In this document: positions 60,626 to 64,000 of the stretch, piece after piece
Layout of the letters: each line of letters starts with the position of its first letter
Position numbering within the stretch: the first letter of the stretch is position 1
NCBI GenBank assembly: GCA_946221065.1
Contig: CAMIIO010000003.1
Coordinates: 124,001-188,000, forward strand
Reading direction: 5' to 3'
Length of the DNA stretch: 64,000 nucleotides
Source: an uncultured Rothia sp.
GTDB lineage: Bacteria > Actinomycetota > Actinomycetes > Actinomycetales > Micrococcaceae
Notes under the pieces: generated by a model
Told to the model about the DNA's origin: nothing
The model's input: the letters and a program-made list of their open reading frames with translations, nothing else
Databases searched by the model: none
Program-made: the position numbers and the translations under genes

Positions 60626-63436
60626 ATGAGCACTGTGGATAGCTTTGGTGCAAAGGGCGTCTTAGACGTCAAAGGTACTGAATATGAAATTTATCGCTTG
60701 AACGCGGTTAAGGGATCGGAAAAACTTCCCTATTCCCTAAAAGTTCTTCTAGAAAACTTGCTACGCACCGAAGACGGCGCAAATATTACCGAGAGTCATA
60801 TTAATGCTCTCGCAAACTGGAATCCCCAGGCTGAGCCGGATACCGAAATTCAGTTCACCCCCGCCCGTGTGATTATGCAGGACTTCACCGGCGTACCCTG
60901 CATCGTAGACCTCGCTACCATGCGTGAGGCAGTGAAAGAGCTCGGCGGCGATCCTTCCAAGATTAACCCGCTAGCTCCTGCCGAGCTCGTGATTGACCAC
61001 TCTGTTCAGATCGATAACTTTGGTACAGCAGATGCGATTACAAAGAACATGGACATCGAATACGAGCGCAACGGCGAACGCTACAAGTTCCTTCGCTGGG
61101 GCCAGGGCGCCTTTGATGACTTCAAAGTTGTTCCCCCGGGGATGGGTATCGTTCACCAGGTAAATATTGAATACTTGGCACGCACCGTGATGTCTCGTGA
61201 GGTTGACGGCGTATTGCGTGCTTACCCCGACACCCTCGTTGGTACAGACTCCCACACCACCATGGTTAATGGTCTGGGCGTACTTGGCTGGGGCGTGGGC
61301 GGTATTGAGGCAGAGGCGGCAATGCTTGGCCAGCCCGTTTCCATGCTGATTCCTCGCGTTGTAGGTTTCAAGCTCACCGGTTCTATTCCCTCCGGTGCTA
61401 CCGCAACCGACGTCGTGCTAACCATCACCGAAATGCTCCGTGAGCAGGGCGTCGTGGGTAAGTTCGTTGAGTTCTATGGTGAGGGCGTTTCTCAGGTTCC
61501 CCTGGCAAACCGTGCAACTATTGGTAACATGAGCCCCGAGTTCGGCTCCACCGCAGCTATTTTCCCGATTGACGACGTCACCCTGGATTACCTGCGACTC
61601 ACCGGTCGCTCCGAAGAGCAGATTGCTCTGGTTGAGGCTTACACCAAGGAACAGGGACTCTGGCACGATCCTTCGATTGAGGTTGAGTACTCCGAATACC
61701 TCGAACTAGATCTTTCTACCGTGGTTCCCTCCATTGCCGGCCCCAAGCGTCCGCAGGATCGTATTGAGTTGGACCATGCTAAGGAACAGTTCCGCGCTGA
61801 TTTGCCCAACTACGTCAAGACTACCAACGTAGATGAAGACCTCAAGGAATCTTTCCCGGCTTCAGATGCTACTGGTGTCCCCGGCGATGAAGAATCGGAA
61901 AAGCCTGTTGACAAGGAATCTGCGGAGCAGAGCTCACCGGCAACCGGTCGTGCGGCTAATCCCGTGAACGTGAAAATGTCTGACGGCCGCGAGTTTGAGC
62001 TGGATCATGGTGCGGTGTCTATCGCCTCAATCACCTCCTGCACCAACACCTCCAACCCCTCGGTGATGTTGGCAGCCGGTGTTCTAGCACGTAACGCAGC
62101 GGCTAAAGGTCTCACCGCTCAGCCCTGGGTGAAGACATCGATTGCTCCCGGTTCTAAGGTAGTTACCGACTACTATGAAAAGGCCGGTTTGCTTCCCGAG
62201 CTCGAAAAGCTTGGTTTCTACGTGGTAGGTTACGGTTGCGCAACTTGCATTGGTAACTCTGGTCCGCTGGAGCCCGAGATTTCTGAGGCTATTCAGGACA
62301 ATGACCTCTCCGTGACCGCGGTTCTTTCCGGTAACCGTAACTTTGAAGGTCGTATCTCACCCGATGTGAAGATGAACTATCTTGCTTCACCTCCGCTGGT
62401 GATTGCCTACGCTCTTGCCGGCACCATGGACTTTGACTTCGAGAAGGACGCCCTGGGTAAGGACCAGGACGGTAATGATGTTTACCTCAAAGACATCTGG
62501 CCCGATCCAGCAGAGGTAGAGCAAATTATTGCCTCTTCGGTGGAAACCGACATGTATAACAACGAGTACGGCACTATCTTTGAGGGTGACGAGCGTTGGC
62601 AGTCGCTTGATACCCCCACCGGCAATACCTTTGAGTGGGATGCTGAGTCCACCTATGTGCGCAAGCCCCCGTACTTTGAGGGTATGAGTATGGAGATTGA
62701 ACCCGTCTCTGATATTGAGGGCGCGCGCGTGCTCTTGAAGCTAGGTGATTCGGTAACCACCGACCACATCTCTCCTGCAGGCTCCTTCAAGTCAGACACC
62801 CCGGCAGGTAAGTACCTCATTGAGAACGGTGTGGAGCGTAAGGACTTCAACTCCTATGGTTCTCGCCGTGGTAACCACGAGGTGATGATTCGCGGTACGT
62901 TTGCGAATATTCGCATTAAGAACCAGTTGTTGGACGGTGTTGAGGGTGGCTTTACCCGCGACTTCACCCAGGACGGTAAAGAATCCACCGTGTATGATGC
63001 TTCGCAGAACTACCAGGCAGCTGGTATTCCGCTAGTAGTGCTCGGTGGTAAGGAATATGGCACAGGCTCTTCCCGTGACTGGGCTGCTAAGGGCACTACC
63101 TTGCTAGGTGTGAAGGCAGTTATTGCCGAGTCCTTCGAGCGTATTCACCGTTCAAACCTGATTGGTATGGGCGTTGTGCCGTTGCAGTTCCCCGAGGGTG
63201 AGTCCCATGAATCCTTGGGATTGACCGGTACGGAAACCTACTCGATTACCGGTTTGACCGAGCTTAACGAGGGCAAGACCCCCAAGACCGTTAAGGTCAC
63301 CGCGGTTGCTGAAGACGGTTCCAAGACCGAGTTTGACGCCGTCGTGCGTATCGACACACCCGGTGAAGCCGACTACTATCGTAACGGCGGTATTCTCCAG
63401 TACGTTCTGCGTAACCTGGTACGCGGTTCTAAGTAA
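60626..63436 (+). CDS. acnA: Aconitate hydratase A
   Basis: The 4Fe-4S enzyme isomerises citrate to isocitrate in the TCA cycle. At 936 aa it is a normal AcnA/IRP-type length. The cluster Cys residues are in SCTNTSNPSVM and GYGCATCIGNSGPL. VGTDSHTTMVNGLGVLGWG and the swivel-domain GSSRDWAAKGT (active-site Ser and Arg) are present. A Glu/Lys-rich insert of about 60 aa lies near residues 405-445, as in other actinobacteria. AGAGGAG is 7 nt before ATG 60626. It is monocistronic with its own terminator. Confidence 0.97.
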   Translation: MSTVDSFGAKGVLDVKGTEYEIYRLNAVKGSEKLPYSLKVLLENLLRTEDGANITESHINALANWNPQAEPDTEIQFTPARVIMQDFTGVPCIVDLATMREAVKELGGDPSKINPLAPAELVIDHSVQIDNFGTADAITKNMDIEYERNGERYKFLRWGQGAFDDFKVVPPGMGIVHQVNIEYLARTVMSREVDGVLRAYPDTLVGTDSHTTMVNGLGVLGWGVGGIEAEAAMLGQPVSMLIPRVVGFKLTGSIPSGATATDVVLTITEMLREQGVVGKFVEFYGEGVSQVPLANRATIGNMSPEFGSTAAIFPIDDVTLDYLRLTGRSEEQIALVEAYTKEQGLWHDPSIEVEYSEYLELDLSTVVPSIAGPKRPQDRIELDHAKEQFRADLPNYVKTTNVDEDLKESFPASDATGVPGDEESEKPVDKESAEQSSPATGRAANPVNVKMSDGREFELDHGAVSIASITSCTNTSNPSVMLAAGVLARNAAAKGLTAQPWVKTSIAPGSKVVTDYYEKAGLLPELEKLGFYVVGYGCATCIGNSGPLEPEISEAIQDNDLSVTAVLSGNRNFEGRISPDVKMNYLASPPLVIAYALAGTMDFDFEKDALGKDQDGNDVYLKDIWPDPAEVEQIIASSVETDMYNNEYGTIFEGDERWQSLDTPTGNTFEWDAESTYVRKPPYFEGMSMEIEPVSDIEGARVLLKLGDSVTTDHISPAGSFKSDTPAGKYLIENGVERKDFNSYGSRRGNHEVMIRGTFANIRIKNQLLDGVEGGFTRDFTQDGKESTVYDASQNYQAAGIPLVVLGGKEYGTGSSRDWAAKGTTLLGVKAVIAESFERIHRSNLIGMGVVPLQFPEGESHESLGLTGTETYSITGLTELNEGKTPKTVKVTAVAEDGSKTEFDAVVRIDTPGEADYYRNGGILQYVLRNLVRGSK

Positions 63437-63472
63437 GGAACTGCACCTGCTGTTCGCTTGAGTGAACTAAGA

Positions 63473-63516
63473 AAAAGGGAAGCTCCTCACGACTAATCGT
63501 GGGGAGCTTCCCTTTT
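63473..63516. terminator. Terminator after acnA
   Basis: A 20-bp stem (63473-63492 and 63497-63516, one wobble) with a 4-nt loop, A4 at the left end and T4 at the right, lies between the convergent acnA and mug genes. Confidence 0.92.
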
Positions 63517-63535
63517 ATGTTTTTATGTTTGAGGC

Positions 63536-64000
63536 TTAGGAATTTTCTGGGAGCTCATGCGGACTTTCTCCGATGGCTTCCCATACTGTTCGCCATTTTT
63601 CGGCAAGGCTATTAATGGTTTCGTGGGCGTTCAGTCCGCTTGGTTGAGGCAGTACCCAGAGTTGCACGTCAGCGGGCCAGTTTTCTAGCGCCGACGTATC
63701 TTGTAATCCCAGCTTCGCCTTGCGCTGTGTGAATGCCGTGCGGTATGCGGTAATGCCCACAATGACGACGGCGCGAGGGCGCAATTGCTCCGCAAGGTTA
63801 AGGATTCGAGGAACTGAGGCGCGCAGTTCATCACCGGTGAGTTCATCGGCACGAGCCGTGGCTCGGGGAACGAGGTTGGTGATAGCTATTCCTAGCTCTT
63901 GTAGGCGTGCTTCGTCCTTATCGCTCATCCCGGCGGTGGCGTCGACCTGCGGAGTCACGATGCCGGCTTGGTGCAGGGCTGGCCAGAATCTATTACCGGG
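63536..64000 (-). CDS. mug: G/U mismatch-specific DNA glycosylase, 5' end outside window
   Basis: Mug/TDG removes uracil or thymine opposite G. The frame is open to the window edge. Translating back from 64000 gives GNRFWPALHQAG, then GIAITNLVPRATARADELT, two hallmark stretches of Mug, and PQPSGLNAHETI near the end (the N-H-type loop region). So this is the C-terminal part (about 155 aa) of a longer gene starting beyond the window. An in-frame GTG at 63958 is not the true start. It converges on acnA across a terminator. Confidence 0.88.
   Translation of the reverse strand, partial: PGNRFWPALHQAGIVTPQVDATAGMSDKDEARLQELGIAITNLVPRATARADELTGDELRASVPRILNLAEQLRPRAVVIVGITAYRTAFTQRKAKLGLQDTSALENWPADVQLWVLPQPSGLNAHETINSLAEKWRTVWEAIGESPHELPENS

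Overview
The window looks like chromosomal DNA of a high-GC Gram-positive actinobacterium of the Micrococcaceae. Genus Rothia fits best: GC looks mid-50s by eye, there are several actinobacteria-specific families (GlnE, polyphosphate glucokinase, SepH, DUF3093/DUF3159/DUF3710/DUF4191/DUF4193/DUF5998), and the surface protein carries a class-E-type LAxTG sortase signal. The genus call is inference; no marker was compared. Almost all of it is core chromosome, and from memory the gene order matches two blocks of the Mycobacterium tuberculosis chromosome (about Rv2213-Rv2225 and Rv2689c-Rv2703).

Layout. 1-2 kb: end of the histidine operon (hisD) and nrdR. 2-5.3 kb: ppgK, map, a small SPOR-like protein and panB. 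5.5-11.7 kb: nitrogen block with glnA2, the adenylyltransferase glnE, and convergent glnA1. 11.9-24.7 kb: RDD membrane protein, VOC protein, DUF4191-lipA-lipB, a degenerate membrane kinase, a small membrane protein, sucB, lpd, pepA and a PAC2 protein; this joins lipoate synthesis to 2-oxoacid dehydrogenase components. 24.9-28.4 kb: DUF4192 gene, the primary sigma factor and a small zinc-ribbon-like protein. 28.6-41.5 kb: topoisomerase IV (parE and, facing it 8 kb away, parC) enclosing a frameshifted malate dehydrogenase gene and the cytochrome bd module cydA-cydB-cydDC. 42-43.6 kb: a surface adhesin gene interrupted by one in-frame stop. 43.8-48.5 kb: GNAT/acyl-CoA-synthetase protein, DUF5998 and a phosphodiesterase. 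48.6-60.4 kb: a membrane protein of unknown function, sepH, DUF4193, DUF3093, dut, DUF3710, OB-fold protein, DUF3159, two TrkA-type RCK proteins, a KimA-like permease and a TRAM-domain RNA methyltransferase. 60.6-64 kb: aconitase and the edge-truncated mug gene.

Regulation visible in the sequence: many convergent gene pairs share long perfect inverted repeats that read as bidirectional terminators. Six genes without a Shine-Dalgarno site have a TANNNT hexamer 6-7 nt before the start codon, which fits leaderless transcription. A four-box, 11-bp-periodic GlnR-type operator sits upstream of glnA1. A 15-bp inverted repeat upstream of the DUF4192 gene contains two perfect DnaA 9-mers.

I found no clearly new multi-gene defence or mobile system: no insertion sequence, prophage, CRISPR array, tRNA or rRNA. 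The most unusual features are two broken genes (adhesin nonsense codon, mdh frameshift), sharp reversals of GC skew inside single genes (glnE and the RNA methyltransferase gene), the DnaA-box inverted repeat, and a pseudokinase inserted in the lipoate/2-oxoglutarate block.
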